Positions 1-9,184 of a stretch of DNA of 64,000 nt are shown here, piece after piece. The DNA comes from Marsupella aquatica (Eukaryota > Marchantiophyta), in NCBI GenBank assembly GCA_973895155.1, contig OZ316896.1:18414001-18478000 (forward strand), given 5' to 3'. Position 1 is the stretch's first letter. The number at the start of each line of letters is the position of its first letter. The notes beneath the pieces are model-generated. The model was not told the origin of the DNA. It did not search any database and saw only the letters and a program-made list of their open reading frames with translations. The translations under genes were made by a program, and so were the position numbers.

Positions 1-3000
1 AGAAAACCTACCAAGACCTCCAGTAATTCGGATGCTGCAAAATTAGTAGTGACCCCTCGCACATTGTTACCCGAATTCCAGTCACCAGGAGCACCTGCAC
101 CGGGTAGTGTGTGGAAACAAGTGGGATCTATTCAAGAGGCAAGTGGCTCTTTGGAAAGGCCCACGTCGACCCGACCCCTGTTTGTAAATCTTCGTTCAGG
201 TCCAAAACTTATTGGTTCTCAAAAGACCAAGCTCCGCCAGCAGACAGTACGTTCGGTGAACCAAATTGACTCTGGTGTGGATAGTACCACTGAGAGGGCC
301 TTATCTCATACCGAAGGAAGAAATTTGGGTTTGCCCGAGAATACAGTTGCAGAATCGCTGGCCCAAGATAATTCTGTCGATCTTTCACAATTGGATAATC
401 CAGAACCACTGAGTGAAGCCGGTGGTTCGTCTTCTAGTGAGACAAGCAGCAGTTCAGGCTTGGGCAGCCCAAACCCATTTGCTACCCGATCAGCTCTTCC
501 TTTCGTTACCCTCCTAGCTCCAACCACGATGGCTCGAAATAATGTGAGGTACGACCGGTTCTTCGGTACTTCCAAGGAGGATGCAGAGGTGTATTTGAAA
601 GAATTTGAAGCTGCAGCTGCATCCAATGGACAGAGTCAAGACGCTGAAAAAGCCAATCTGTTTGGTGGTCTAATGAAAAAGGGTGCTCAGAAATGGTATG
701 ACCGTTTTCCGGACAAGCAGGATTGGGGGAAATTGAAGGCTGCTTTCTTGGCCAAATATAAAGAAGAAGGAGCAGCTGCGCGTGCCTTTGCCCGAATCTC
801 ACATCTGCACATGAAGAAACATGGGTCTGTGAGGAAATATGCCGACAAATTATTGGATTTGGTAGATCAATATAATCCAGCTACCTCGAAATCTACTATC
901 AAGGACTGGTTTATTAACGGTTTACCCTCCAGGATTGCTCGTTACGTGAGACGAGAAGGTGGCACCACTTTGGAAGAAGTACAAGAGGCAGCCCAGAAGT
1001 ACGTAGACTCGGAGATTTCAGAGAGAAAACGAGTTAAGAAGGACCTGAAGAAAGACAAAAGAAAGAAGAAGAAAACGTCCAGGTCTAAATCTGACTCGGA
1101 GACGGAATCAAGTGAAAGTAGCACTAGTGAGGAGGACGAGAGTACAAATTCGAGCACTAGTGATAGTTCAAGCTCAAGTTCCGACTCAGAATCCGTTGCT
1201 CCTAAAAAAAAGAAATCCTCTGTAAAAGGGAATAATAAAGTTCCCAACCAGAAGAAGATGGATCGCATGATGGAAGAACTCTCTGGCCAATTGTCCAAGT
1301 TGAATGTCAATATCGCCGCGGTAAAACCAGTACGAAGGTTGCCTGCTCCCATGAGAATGAACGTATGGTGCACCCGATGCAGTCAGCAGGGCCATTACCC
1401 GAACGAGTGCCCCACATTACGAACCCCGGTGAATTATGTAGATGGTCAAGAAGAGGCTGAGGAGTATGAGTACGATCCCACGTATACCGTCCAAACAGCA
1501 CCCCCTGGACAGTATTTCCCACCACCTCCTGCTTCCAGACCGACTTGGGGACCACCTAAGCCCACTTTCAATAAACCAACGTCAAGACCACCCATGGGAC
1601 CCCCGGGAGGATACCCACCACGAGGAATGCCGCGTCAAAAAGGGGCTTGTTGGAATTGTGGCCAACCTGATCATTATTCACCCCAGTGCCCTTATCCCAA
1701 ACAGGAGGTGGGGTATACACCTGTCTGTGGGAACTGTGGAAAAGAAGGACACTTACCGGTGGAATGCCCGAATCCGGCTAAGCCTAGGCTGATGGTTCGA
1801 TTTGCTCAAGAGCCAGTTAAAGAAGCAAGTCGACCTGAAGCCAAGATTCGGATGGTTTATTCTGAAGAGATGGAGCAATGCAGCTTCATTCAACATATGG
1901 ATGTAAATCGGGTGGAATTAAAGCCAGATTCACTTTTTCATCAACCAGTATCCGGGGTGGTGCCTGATGTCTTGGTAAGTCATTTAGTGAAACCTGAAGT
2001 AGTTGGTATGCCGAATGATCGAGTTCAGAATCGGGATAAAGTTCTGACTAATATTTACGCAACTACTCGTTCGAAGAAAAAGGAGACCAAGAAGCACGAG
2101 CATCAGAAGGTCGCGAAAGCTCCCAAGGATGAAGGGCGCAAGCCATGTAAGGAAGGCCTCGACAAAGAAGACGACCCTGCTTATGACCGATATGACCCAA
2201 AATACTTCTTGCCCGACATCTCTTTGGAAGTGAAAGACCATCTGGAAGAGCTAGTTAAGGAGCAAGTGCAATCTCCTAACCCACCAGTAGTAGTCAAAGC
2301 TAAAGAGCCACTGAAAAATCCAGGTTATGATATTGTTGAAGATGTCAAGAATCATCCTGCACATATCACCATTGGGGAATTATTACAGGACAATCCGGTT
2401 TATAGGCGACAGCTGAGGAGCCTCCTTGCAGGAAAACGGAGGAAGAAGAAGTTACCTTCTGTGGATGTGCTACGAACAGAGTGGGAGGACAAAGGACCGA
2501 TGGAAATTGAGGTTCAAATCCAGGGGTGTGTCATTCGGAGAGTTCCTGTGGATGGAGGAGCCAGCGTTAATCTGATTACACAGTCAGCAGCATTTAATTT
2601 GGGTTTCACTAAGTTTGAGCCCACTCCCAAGATTTTGCGCATGGCGGATCAGTCTCGTGTGGTACCCATAGGGAAGCTGACCAAAGTAGAAACTTTGATT
2701 GCTGGTGTCCCTTTTCTGTTGGATTATGTGGTTATTAATCCGGAAATACCATCCAGCTTTCCTGTTTTGTTAGGCCGACCATGGTTGTATAAGGCTCAAG
2801 TTCAGGTTAATTGGCAATCTCAAGAGCTTTCATTTGGGAAGCCTAAGGTGACTGTTAGTTGGGTTCCGGAACCACATTTTGGAGAAACACAAACAGATGA
2901 TGGGTACACCTCGGATTTTTCGACCTCTTCGCTAGTCCTGCAGCCATTGGAATTTGAACTGGAGGAAGTTCGTTACTTGGAAGTTTATCTGTCTGATGCT

Positions 3001-3027
3001 CCCATAAAACCAACTAGGCCCTCCTGA
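1..3027 (+). CDS. gag-pro: Element A Gag-protease polyprotein (5' partial)
   Basis: The frame is open from base 1, so the true start lies outside the window; the first in-frame GTG at 49 is only a convenient marker. Numbering from 49: a serine-rich N-terminal region, a retrotransposon Gag capsid domain at about 162-325, a lysine- and serine-rich linker, then three CCHC zinc knuckles (about 441-454, 533-546 and 559-572) separated by a proline/glycine-rich stretch. The retropepsin domain has its catalytic Asp at about 835 in VDGG, where D-S/T-G is usual, and ends with an LLGRPWL motif. Gag packages element RNA into virus-like particles and the protease matures the polyprotein. The ORF ends in UGA (3025-3027), and pol continues in the same frame. 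Confidence 0.92.
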   Translation, partial: RKPTKTSSNSDAAKLVVTPRTLLPEFQSPGAPAPGSVWKQVGSIQEASGSLERPTSTRPLFVNLRSGPKLIGSQKTKLRQQTVRSVNQIDSGVDSTTERALSHTEGRNLGLPENTVAESLAQDNSVDLSQLDNPEPLSEAGGSSSSETSSSSGLGSPNPFATRSALPFVTLLAPTTMARNNVRYDRFFGTSKEDAEVYLKEFEAAAASNGQSQDAEKANLFGGLMKKGAQKWYDRFPDKQDWGKLKAAFLAKYKEEGAAARAFARISHLHMKKHGSVRKYADKLLDLVDQYNPATSKSTIKDWFINGLPSRIARYVRREGGTTLEEVQEAAQKYVDSEISERKRVKKDLKKDKRKKKKTSRSKSDSETESSESSTSEEDESTNSSTSDSSSSSSDSESVAPKKKKSSVKGNNKVPNQKKMDRMMEELSGQLSKLNVNIAAVKPVRRLPAPMRMNVWCTRCSQQGHYPNECPTLRTPVNYVDGQEEAEEYEYDPTYTVQTAPPGQYFPPPPASRPTWGPPKPTFNKPTSRPPMGPPGGYPPRGMPRQKGACWNCGQPDHYSPQCPYPKQEVGYTPVCGNCGKEGHLPVECPNPAKPRLMVRFAQEPVKEASRPEAKIRMVYSEEMEQCSFIQHMDVNRVELKPDSLFHQPVSGVVPDVLVSHLVKPEVVGMPNDRVQNRDKVLTNIYATTRSKKKETKKHEHQKVAKAPKDEGRKPCKEGLDKEDDPAYDRYDPKYFLPDISLEVKDHLEELVKEQVQSPNPPVVVKAKEPLKNPGYDIVEDVKNHPAHITIGELLQDNPVYRRQLRSLLAGKRRKKKLPSVDVLRTEWEDKGPMEIEVQIQGCVIRRVPVDGGASVNLITQSAAFNLGFTKFEPTPKILRMADQSRVVPIGKLTKVETLIAGVPFLLDYVVINPEIPSSFPVLLGRPWLYKAQVQVNWQSQELSFGKPKVTVSWVPEPHFGETQTDDGYTSDFSTSSLVLQPLEFELEEVRYLEVYLSDAPIKPTRPS

Positions 3028-3033
3028 CAATTA
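3025..3033 (+). promoter_or_regulatory. Candidate leaky stop, UGA CAA UUA
   Basis: The Gag-protease stop TGA is followed directly by CAA TTA, and pol stays open in the same frame from 3028. CAA-UUA after a stop fits the CAR-YYA context known from tobacco mosaic virus read-through and from the soybean element SIRE1. I infer that a minority of ribosomes read through to make Gag-Pol. No experiment is visible here, and the motif is only six bases long, but its position at a conserved in-frame gag/pol boundary makes chance less likely. Confidence 0.6.
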
Positions 3034-6000
3034 ACTTCATCATCGGAAGTGGGCCCAGCAGCAGACGAACCTCCTAATACTGAGGCTAATAGGGATTTAC
3101 ACCATGATATGGGAGTGTCAGCTACCCTTGAGCCATTTGCACCAGAAGTATCCAAACTTGGACTTCAGCCGGCAAACCTCACGGATGGAATTGTGGATCC
3201 AAAAGCTTGTCAGAAAATCGAAATTGAGCCAGGCAAGTTTTTGAATATTGGTAAGCATATCGAAGGAGAGCTACGGGAACAGTATATCAGTTTATTAACC
3301 CAGTATAAAGATGTCTTTGCCTGGAGTCATTCTGATTTAAAAGGTATCCATCCACATTTGGGCGAACATCGTATTGACCTTATGGAAGGAGCAGTACCTG
3401 TCCGACAGAGACAGTACCGTTTGAATCCCAAATATTCCATCCTGGTTAAAGACGAGTTGGACAAGCTCACGACTGCTGGATTTATCTACCCGGTCTTGAG
3501 TAGTGAATGGGTCTCACCAATTGTCATTGTCCCCAAAAAGCCGGGACCCGATGGTAAAACGAAAATTCGCGTTTGTCAAGACTTCCGGAAGTTGAATGCT
3601 GCCACTCGGAAAGATCATTATCCTTTGCCATTTATTGATCTGGTACTTGATTCAGTGGCCTTGCATGAGTTATACAGTTTTTTAGATGGGTACTCTGGTT
3701 ATAACCAGGTGTCCATTCGGAAGGAGGATCGCGACAAGACTACGTTCACCACCGACTGGGGTACATATGCATTTACCATGATGCCTTTTGGGCTGTGTAA
3801 TGCCCCGGGTACTTTTCAGCGCATTATGATGATTATTTTTCAAGAATATTTGCGGCATTTCATGGAGATTTTTATTGACGACTTTTGTGTTTACGGGTCA
3901 GCGGCTGAACACCTCGTCCATTTGGAGAAGACATTTCAGAAGTGTAGAGAGGCTCAGTTGTGTCTTCATCCAGAAAAGTGCTTTATTGGTATGAAGGAGG
4001 GAATTTTGTTAGGCCATGTTATTTCACAACGCGGCATTGAGGTTGATACAGAGAAGGTTAGAGTAATTATGGAGTTGCAACCACCGACCGATTTAAAGCA
4101 GCTTCGTGCTTTTCTGGGACATGTGGGGTATTATCGTCGGTTCATTTATAAACATGCTAATATTGCCTTACCCTTAACCCAACTGTTAAAAAGTGATGTG
4201 GAATATACCTGGAATGAGGAGCGGCAGCAAGCATTCCAGTTGCTCAAGGATCGGTTAATCTCTGCACCTATTTTGTCACCCCCAGATTGGACTAAGAAGT
4301 TTCATGTCTTCATTGACTCTTCTGCGTTCTGCATTGGAGCTAATCTCAGTCAGAAGGATGTGGAAAACCGTGACCATCCAATTTACTATGCCAGCCGCCA
4401 AATGAGTGCAGCCGAGAAAAACTACTCCGTCACTGAACGGGAAGCTTTGGCCATCGTCTTTGCGTGTAAGAAATTTCGTCACTATTTGTTGGGGTATCAG
4501 GTTACTTTTCACACTGATCATAATTCCTTAAAATATTTGGTTAACCAAGTGGATCTCTCAGGACGAGTAGCCCGCTGGGTTTTACTACTCCAAGAATTTG
4601 ATTATGAAGTTCATGTCCGACCTGGCAAACATCATGAGAATGCAGACTTCCTATCTCGGTTACCTGGTCCGGAGAATCAGCATAATCTCTCCGATGAATT
4701 TCCTGACGAGCATTTGTGGCACATTGAAGGGGAGTCTTCTCGATATTTTAATATTGTGCACATGCTGCTTCATGGAACGTTCCCTGAAGGCTTTAATGCG
4801 GAAGAACGAGCTGTCTTTGCTCATAAGGTGGGTCCCTATACCATTATTCGGGGCACTTTGTTTAAACAAGGTCCTGATCAACAATTGCGACGTTGTCTAG
4901 AGGATAGGGAACTTCCCCAAGTAATTGAAGCTTTACATTCAGGAGAAACCGGTGGGCATTATGCTGTGAATACCACAGTTAAGAAAATTTTGGATGCTGG
5001 ATACTGGTGGCCTACTATGCATCGAGATACTTACAATTTTATTAAGACCTGTGATCCCTGTCAAAGGATCGGGAAGCCCACTGCTAGTTCCAAATGGCCT
5101 CTTACGCCTATCCTTCCGTTGGCACCATTTGAGAAATGGGGGATTGATTTTATTGGCCCAATTTCTCCAGCAGCTCGGAAAAGCCGAAGCAAATATATTA
5201 TTCTGGCCACTGATTATGCCACCAAATGGGTAGAGGCGAAAGCTACTCGCAAGAATGATGCTATAACCGCAGCTGCATTTCTCTTTGAGCACATTATCAC
5301 CCGGTTTGGTTGTCCTTTGGAGTTGGTAAGCGATAGGGGTTTGCATTTTCTTAACTCAACTATTGAGTTAATCACTGACCTTTATCTTATCAAGCATCGC
5401 AAAACTACTCCTTACAACCCCCGAGCTAATGGCTTAACCGAGAGAGCTAATGGCATTATGGGCAAGATTCTGAATAAAATGGTAGAATCTCACAAGACAG
5501 ATTGGGATGTGAAGCTCCATTCTGCATTATGGGCTTACCGCACCGCTGAGAAGATTACAACTCTTCACACCCCCTTCTATCTGACCTATGGCCTGAATAG
5601 TATTATTCCAATAGAATTTTCGTTACCAACGGAACGTATCTTGGTACCACACCGACTCTCTCCTTCAGATAGTCTCTCACATCGGTTTTCCAATATTGTT
5701 AAATTAGAAGAAGTTAGACTTTTAGCATTAGACCATACAGTCACCATTCAGAACCAGCGTAAACTTGCTTATGATAAGAAGCTGCGCGTAGTGCAGTTAG
5801 ATGTTGGTGATTTAGCATTAGTCTTTGATTCTCGTTATATGCTATTTCCTGGGAAACTTCATACTCATTGGATTGGTCCTTACCGAGTTACACACATCTG
5901 GGATAATGGTTCAGTTTCATTGACTACCTTAGATGGTCACCCACTTAACACTAGAATCAATGGGTTTAGGATTAAACGGTACTATGAGTCTTCCATTTAG
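3028..6000 (+). CDS. pol: Element A Pol: reverse transcriptase, RNase H, integrase
   Basis: The frame is open from the base after the gag stop to TAG at 5998-6000 (990 codons); an in-frame GTG lies at 3049, but read-through from gag is more likely than independent initiation. Counting from 3028, the reverse transcriptase has its catalytic FIDDF at about 282-286. RNase H begins near Asp430, with the later DH motif of HTDHNS. Integrase has an H2C2 zinc motif ending in CDPC, then the catalytic triad Asp707, Asp769 and Glu805, the last two 35 residues apart as expected for D,D-35-E. No internal stop was seen. The proteins make cDNA and insert it into the genome. Confidence 0.93.
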   Translation, partial: QLTSSSEVGPAADEPPNTEANRDLHHDMGVSATLEPFAPEVSKLGLQPANLTDGIVDPKACQKIEIEPGKFLNIGKHIEGELREQYISLLTQYKDVFAWSHSDLKGIHPHLGEHRIDLMEGAVPVRQRQYRLNPKYSILVKDELDKLTTAGFIYPVLSSEWVSPIVIVPKKPGPDGKTKIRVCQDFRKLNAATRKDHYPLPFIDLVLDSVALHELYSFLDGYSGYNQVSIRKEDRDKTTFTTDWGTYAFTMMPFGLCNAPGTFQRIMMIIFQEYLRHFMEIFIDDFCVYGSAAEHLVHLEKTFQKCREAQLCLHPEKCFIGMKEGILLGHVISQRGIEVDTEKVRVIMELQPPTDLKQLRAFLGHVGYYRRFIYKHANIALPLTQLLKSDVEYTWNEERQQAFQLLKDRLISAPILSPPDWTKKFHVFIDSSAFCIGANLSQKDVENRDHPIYYASRQMSAAEKNYSVTEREALAIVFACKKFRHYLLGYQVTFHTDHNSLKYLVNQVDLSGRVARWVLLLQEFDYEVHVRPGKHHENADFLSRLPGPENQHNLSDEFPDEHLWHIEGESSRYFNIVHMLLHGTFPEGFNAEERAVFAHKVGPYTIIRGTLFKQGPDQQLRRCLEDRELPQVIEALHSGETGGHYAVNTTVKKILDAGYWWPTMHRDTYNFIKTCDPCQRIGKPTASSKWPLTPILPLAPFEKWGIDFIGPISPAARKSRSKYIILATDYATKWVEAKATRKNDAITAAAFLFEHIITRFGCPLELVSDRGLHFLNSTIELITDLYLIKHRKTTPYNPRANGLTERANGIMGKILNKMVESHKTDWDVKLHSALWAYRTAEKITTLHTPFYLTYGLNSIIPIEFSLPTERILVPHRLSPSDSLSHRFSNIVKLEEVRLLALDHTVTIQNQRKLAYDKKLRVVQLDVGDLALVFDSRYMLFPGKLHTHWIGPYRVTHIWDNGSVSLTTLDGHPLNTRINGFRIKRYYESSI

Positions 6001-6010
6001 AATTCCACCT

Positions 6011-6038
6011 GGGACAGGTTGCAATTTAAGTGGAGGGC
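6011..6038 (+). promoter_or_regulatory. Internal PPT-like site of element A
   Basis: Just after pol the sequence reads GGGACA, six bases, then AATTTAAGTGGAGGGC (6023-6038). The same arrangement with identical spacing and an exact 16-base match recurs at 9155-9182, immediately before the LTR. A polypurine tract primes plus-strand DNA. This upstream copy lacks the CTATGTG start-of-LTR sequence, so I read it as a second, internal PPT or a relic of one. Confidence 0.55.
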
Positions 6039-6130
6039 GGTAGTTATACTTAGTTAGAATTAGTGACCCTCCCTAGTAAGTATTCGGCATATTTTTTTAA
6101 TTTTTTTTAGTTACTTTCAGTTTTTACATT

Positions 6131-6178
6131 GGACGCTGTGAAAAGCGTCCATTGTAACTCGACGCTGGGGAAGCGTCC
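6131..6178 (+). repeat. GACGCT hairpin repeats upstream of ORF3A
   Basis: Two short perfect hairpins lie here: GGACGCT/AGCGTCC with a six-base loop (6131-6150) and GACGCT/AGCGTC with a five-base loop (6161-6177). More degenerate GACG-type copies follow up to about 6305. The same motif is arrayed inside the A LTR at 9354-9620. The stretch 6039-6383 otherwise holds no gene. Function is unknown; the position is the leader of ORF3A. Confidence 0.75.
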
Positions 6179-6383
6179 ACTTAGTTTACAAAGGACGTTG
6201 TGCAGAGGTCCGCTTTTGTATTAGTTCAGTTGCATGAGACGCTGTGAGCCGATGACTAGGCATCTTGTACAATGGCGGATTGCGACAGCTCAACGGGACG
6301 CTGAGGAGTAAGCAGTCGCGCTTCGCCCTAGTTCACTATGGAACACGATTCTCACTGAGCTTACGGAGCTAACAAGTCACGCG

Positions 6384-8618
6384 ATGGCGGAGACTGAGCT
6401 GACGACGCGACCAATACTCGCAGACATTCCATCGAATGCAGTGCATAGGCGGCAGTTGAAGACGGCTCTGGCAAAAATGGGCTTGAAGAAGCTGCTTCAA
6501 CTTCCTTGGAAGATTTGCGAATTCAGCCTTATCGATCAAGGTGTCTGGGACGCTGAAGAAAGGATTGGTGTGCGCTCGCGTCCCAGTGTTTGGACTGAAG
6601 CGCTCATAGCGAAGGTCTATTCGACGCCGATGGAGGGCGAGGATTTACAGAGGGTTGATTGTGAGCCTCGGGTTTATGTAGAATCCTTCTTCGCTCCAGG
6701 ATCCTTCAAGAGGCGGAATGGATGGCTAGCGGCGGACTGCTTAGATAATTCTCTGCAGCGTCTATTTCGATTTCTGGCACCAATTTTCTACCCAGAAAGC
6801 CAGACGCGCATCACTCTTTCGTTCGCTGCAACGGTGATCTGTTCATTAGAACAGACGCAGTCTATCAATTGGACGAAGGTTTTGCACCGAGTAATTCATA
6901 CTCAGGTCAAAAATTTTCGTAGCAGGCTGAAAACGGGGAAAATAAGGTGTACCTACTTGGCCCCTTATTTAGCTCACATTTACCATAAGTATGACTGTCT
7001 GCTTGTCTTGGAAAAAGATTTTTATCGCAACAATCAGAGAGCATCTACCGGTGAAGCAAATTATATGCCTGAAGTACGAGAAGTCCGAGCCAATTCCACA
7101 GTGGTAGAGCTATGTGCAATACTCGACTGTGAGGAACCTGAACTGGTGGGTGAAGTTCGGAAATTGAAAGAGACAAGAGCATCAGCTGAAGGGAGTGACG
7201 ATCCGATTCTTCACCAACCAAGAGAGGCTCAAGTTGCCGAAGATGTTCCTTCAGCAATGCCAACAGGGTTGGAGCATTCTATGTCACCTCGACTCTCGTG
7301 TTCACCTTGTGCTGCCGAGCCTATTTATGATGTTGATCAGGATAATTCTGCTTCTCGGATGAATGTTGAAGATGAGGTGAGGGTGGATGAAGAAGGTTTT
7401 TCAGGGGAACCTCTTCAACATTCTACTGCTGAGGACGAGTATGATGGATTTACTTCTACCCCTGTTTTGGTTCCCATAGAGGCAAATAGTGATGCTTTGC
7501 AGGCTTTACAGGAGTATGATTCGTCCGACTCTCTTAGTTCTAGCCCAAATATAGGTGAAATCCCTCTGGTCCAGGAGTCAGAAATATTAAGCTCAGCACC
7601 AGTTTCATTGGCTACAAACGAGGATAAAAACATTCGGGAGGAGTTTTCAGTGACGTATACTCGAAAATCTTGGAAACGGTTGCGCCATGCTATCAGTCGA
7701 CAGATCTTTCCTGAAGCATCTTCCCAGGATTTTGAACAGGGAGAAGCACCTGTCGGAACAGACGAGCTACCCCTTCCTGTACTTTTGACAGATCGAACTA
7801 ACCAGGAAGTCTCTTTACCTAGCGATAATTTTAAAGAAGAACTTCCTGTTTTAGTACCAATGCATCCCATTGCAGATCAACCAGCTACTGTTGCAAGAGA
7901 AGAATTTGAACCACTGGAGCCCGAACCTTCTGCTCCTTCGTCTCCTGTTACATTGCCAATTCGACCAGTTAAGGAGTCAGTGATTCCTTCCGCTATGCCA
8001 GATGTAATTTTCCGTTGGATAGGAGCACCAAGTGATGGAGAAGAAGACGAAGACCCTCGCATTATCAGAGTACCTCCTCGACTTCGGCATACAGTGGATT
8101 TGCCACCCCGAAATCCTATCCCTAATTTGGCTTCAATTCACAGGTGGGAGAAGAAACATTTTCGAGTAGCTTTTCGACATCTGGAGATGGAGAGCATTTT
8201 GCAGCAGCAGCAGATTTTGCCAATGACATCCCATCCGAGGATTCGTAGTTTGATTCGCACATATGAACCTGGGAAGGCGGTTCCTCCCATTGATAAGGAC
8301 AGACGACATAAGTTTTCGGAGTTCGAAATTTGGTGTTGGGTGTATATGCTTCGACGAGCTCAAGCTCCATTTCCGCCCCTTGTGCCGGAAATTCCATGGC
8401 CCTATCCATACTATGTTTGGGTTTGTCCTGGTGGGTTTGCTATTCCAATTAAATATGAGAAGAAGCTTGTTAAGCTAAGGGAGCAGTTGATTACAAAACA
8501 ATGTATGCTACCGGCTTCCCAAGGGTTCAAGTCGCTTAGGTGTTTAGCGTTCCTACCTATTATTCCTTCTTATCCGGATGTGATTATTCAAGGTGTTTTA
8601 TCTAGGACACAGATTTGA
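6384..8618 (+). CDS. Element A ORF3 protein (post-pol, unknown function)
   Basis: A 744-residue ORF opens with ATG and ends in TGA. It lies in the env-like position of plant Ty3 elements, but I see no convincing signal peptide or clear envelope features. The N-terminal 215 residues align with the family B ORF3: a leucine-rich segment followed by LPW, an RPS-hydrophobic-WT motif, a P-hydrophobic-x-GE motif, and an INW...YDCL block (VNW...HDCL in B). A long acidic, serine/proline-rich middle follows, then a basic, tryptophan-rich C-terminus. Faint resemblance of the N-terminal block to the domain called putative plant transposon protein is only a guess. ORF4A continues in the same frame after the stop. 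Confidence 0.8.
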   Translation: MAETELTTRPILADIPSNAVHRRQLKTALAKMGLKKLLQLPWKICEFSLIDQGVWDAEERIGVRSRPSVWTEALIAKVYSTPMEGEDLQRVDCEPRVYVESFFAPGSFKRRNGWLAADCLDNSLQRLFRFLAPIFYPESQTRITLSFAATVICSLEQTQSINWTKVLHRVIHTQVKNFRSRLKTGKIRCTYLAPYLAHIYHKYDCLLVLEKDFYRNNQRASTGEANYMPEVREVRANSTVVELCAILDCEEPELVGEVRKLKETRASAEGSDDPILHQPREAQVAEDVPSAMPTGLEHSMSPRLSCSPCAAEPIYDVDQDNSASRMNVEDEVRVDEEGFSGEPLQHSTAEDEYDGFTSTPVLVPIEANSDALQALQEYDSSDSLSSSPNIGEIPLVQESEILSSAPVSLATNEDKNIREEFSVTYTRKSWKRLRHAISRQIFPEASSQDFEQGEAPVGTDELPLPVLLTDRTNQEVSLPSDNFKEELPVLVPMHPIADQPATVAREEFEPLEPEPSAPSSPVTLPIRPVKESVIPSAMPDVIFRWIGAPSDGEEDEDPRIIRVPPRLRHTVDLPPRNPIPNLASIHRWEKKHFRVAFRHLEMESILQQQQILPMTSHPRIRSLIRTYEPGKAVPPIDKDRRHKFSEFEIWCWVYMLRRAQAPFPPLVPEIPWPYPYYVWVCPGGFAIPIKYEKKLVKLREQLITKQCMLPASQGFKSLRCLAFLPIIPSYPDVIIQGVLSRTQI

Positions 8619-8630
8619 AGAACACCATTT

Positions 8631-9107
8631 ATGAGAGATATCAAACGGTGTTGTCATTTATATGTATATAAGCCGTTACTTTTGCAGCATCCTGCAATTG
8701 TTTCCTTCTTTCTCCTTCGAATTGATATTTATCTGCTCATGTGGGACATCAAAGCTACTATGGATTGTTGGAATTCTTTACCCCGTGCTTTCCAACATTC
8801 CTTTGAAGGCAAGATCAAACTGGGAGGACATGCTATTCAACACTTTGTTATTGATCCAGGCTCTCGAATTAATTTCCTCTCCCACAGACTGTGCCAGCAA
8901 TTTGTTCATCAAGAAGTACAACCGATATCTGCTCAGATATCAATCGATGGACGAATCATTAATCTTTGGGGAAGAGTTAAAGGAGTCCCAATACAGATCG
9001 GAGAAGAATTCCATGACCTCGATTTTTATATTCTGGATTCGGATATCTCCCAACTCCCGTCAATGATTTTGAGCACTACTTGGATTATTAAGCCAGAATA
9101 TTATTAA
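8631..9107 (+). CDS. Element A ORF4: second retropepsin-like protein
   Basis: This 158-residue ORF is in the same frame as ORF3A, with the stop TGA and three codons before its ATG. It starts with a hydrophobic stretch at about 14-37 that could be a membrane segment. Residues 62-155 parallel the protease domain of element A Gag-protease: a VIDPGS motif with Asp75 where gag-pro has VDGGAS, a middle strand pattern, and a C-terminal LSTTWI where the protease has LGRPWL. It is therefore a diverged second copy of the aspartic protease fold. The catalytic Asp is kept but the flap region differs, so activity is uncertain. It could be made separately or as an ORF3-ORF4 read-through product. Confidence 0.7.
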   Translation: MRDIKRCCHLYVYKPLLLQHPAIVSFFLLRIDIYLLMWDIKATMDCWNSLPRAFQHSFEGKIKLGGHAIQHFVIDPGSRINFLSHRLCQQFVHQEVQPISAQISIDGRIINLWGRVKGVPIQIGEEFHDLDFYILDSDISQLPSMILSTTWIIKPEYY

Positions 9108-9154
9108 TGAAGAACATGTCACTCGCTTCTGATTCAATTCGGTCATGTCTTGTG

Positions 9155-9182
9155 GGGACACGGCGAAATTTAAGTGGAGGGC
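9155..9182 (+). promoter_or_regulatory. 3' polypurine tract of element A
   Basis: GGGACACGGCGA is followed by AATTTAAGTGGAGGGC and then CTATGTGG. The purine-rich GTGGAGGG just before a TG LTR start is the expected plus-strand primer. The block ACACGGCG...GAGGGCTATGT is shared with the family B site at 20541-20573, which supports the assignment. Confidence 0.7.
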
Positions 9183-9184
9183 TA

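Noticed and set aside
209-2241. Minus-strand and off-frame ORFs inside element A gag
   Set aside because: They overlap a long domain-bearing ORF and have no recognisable domain; the serine-rich coding produces open antisense frames.
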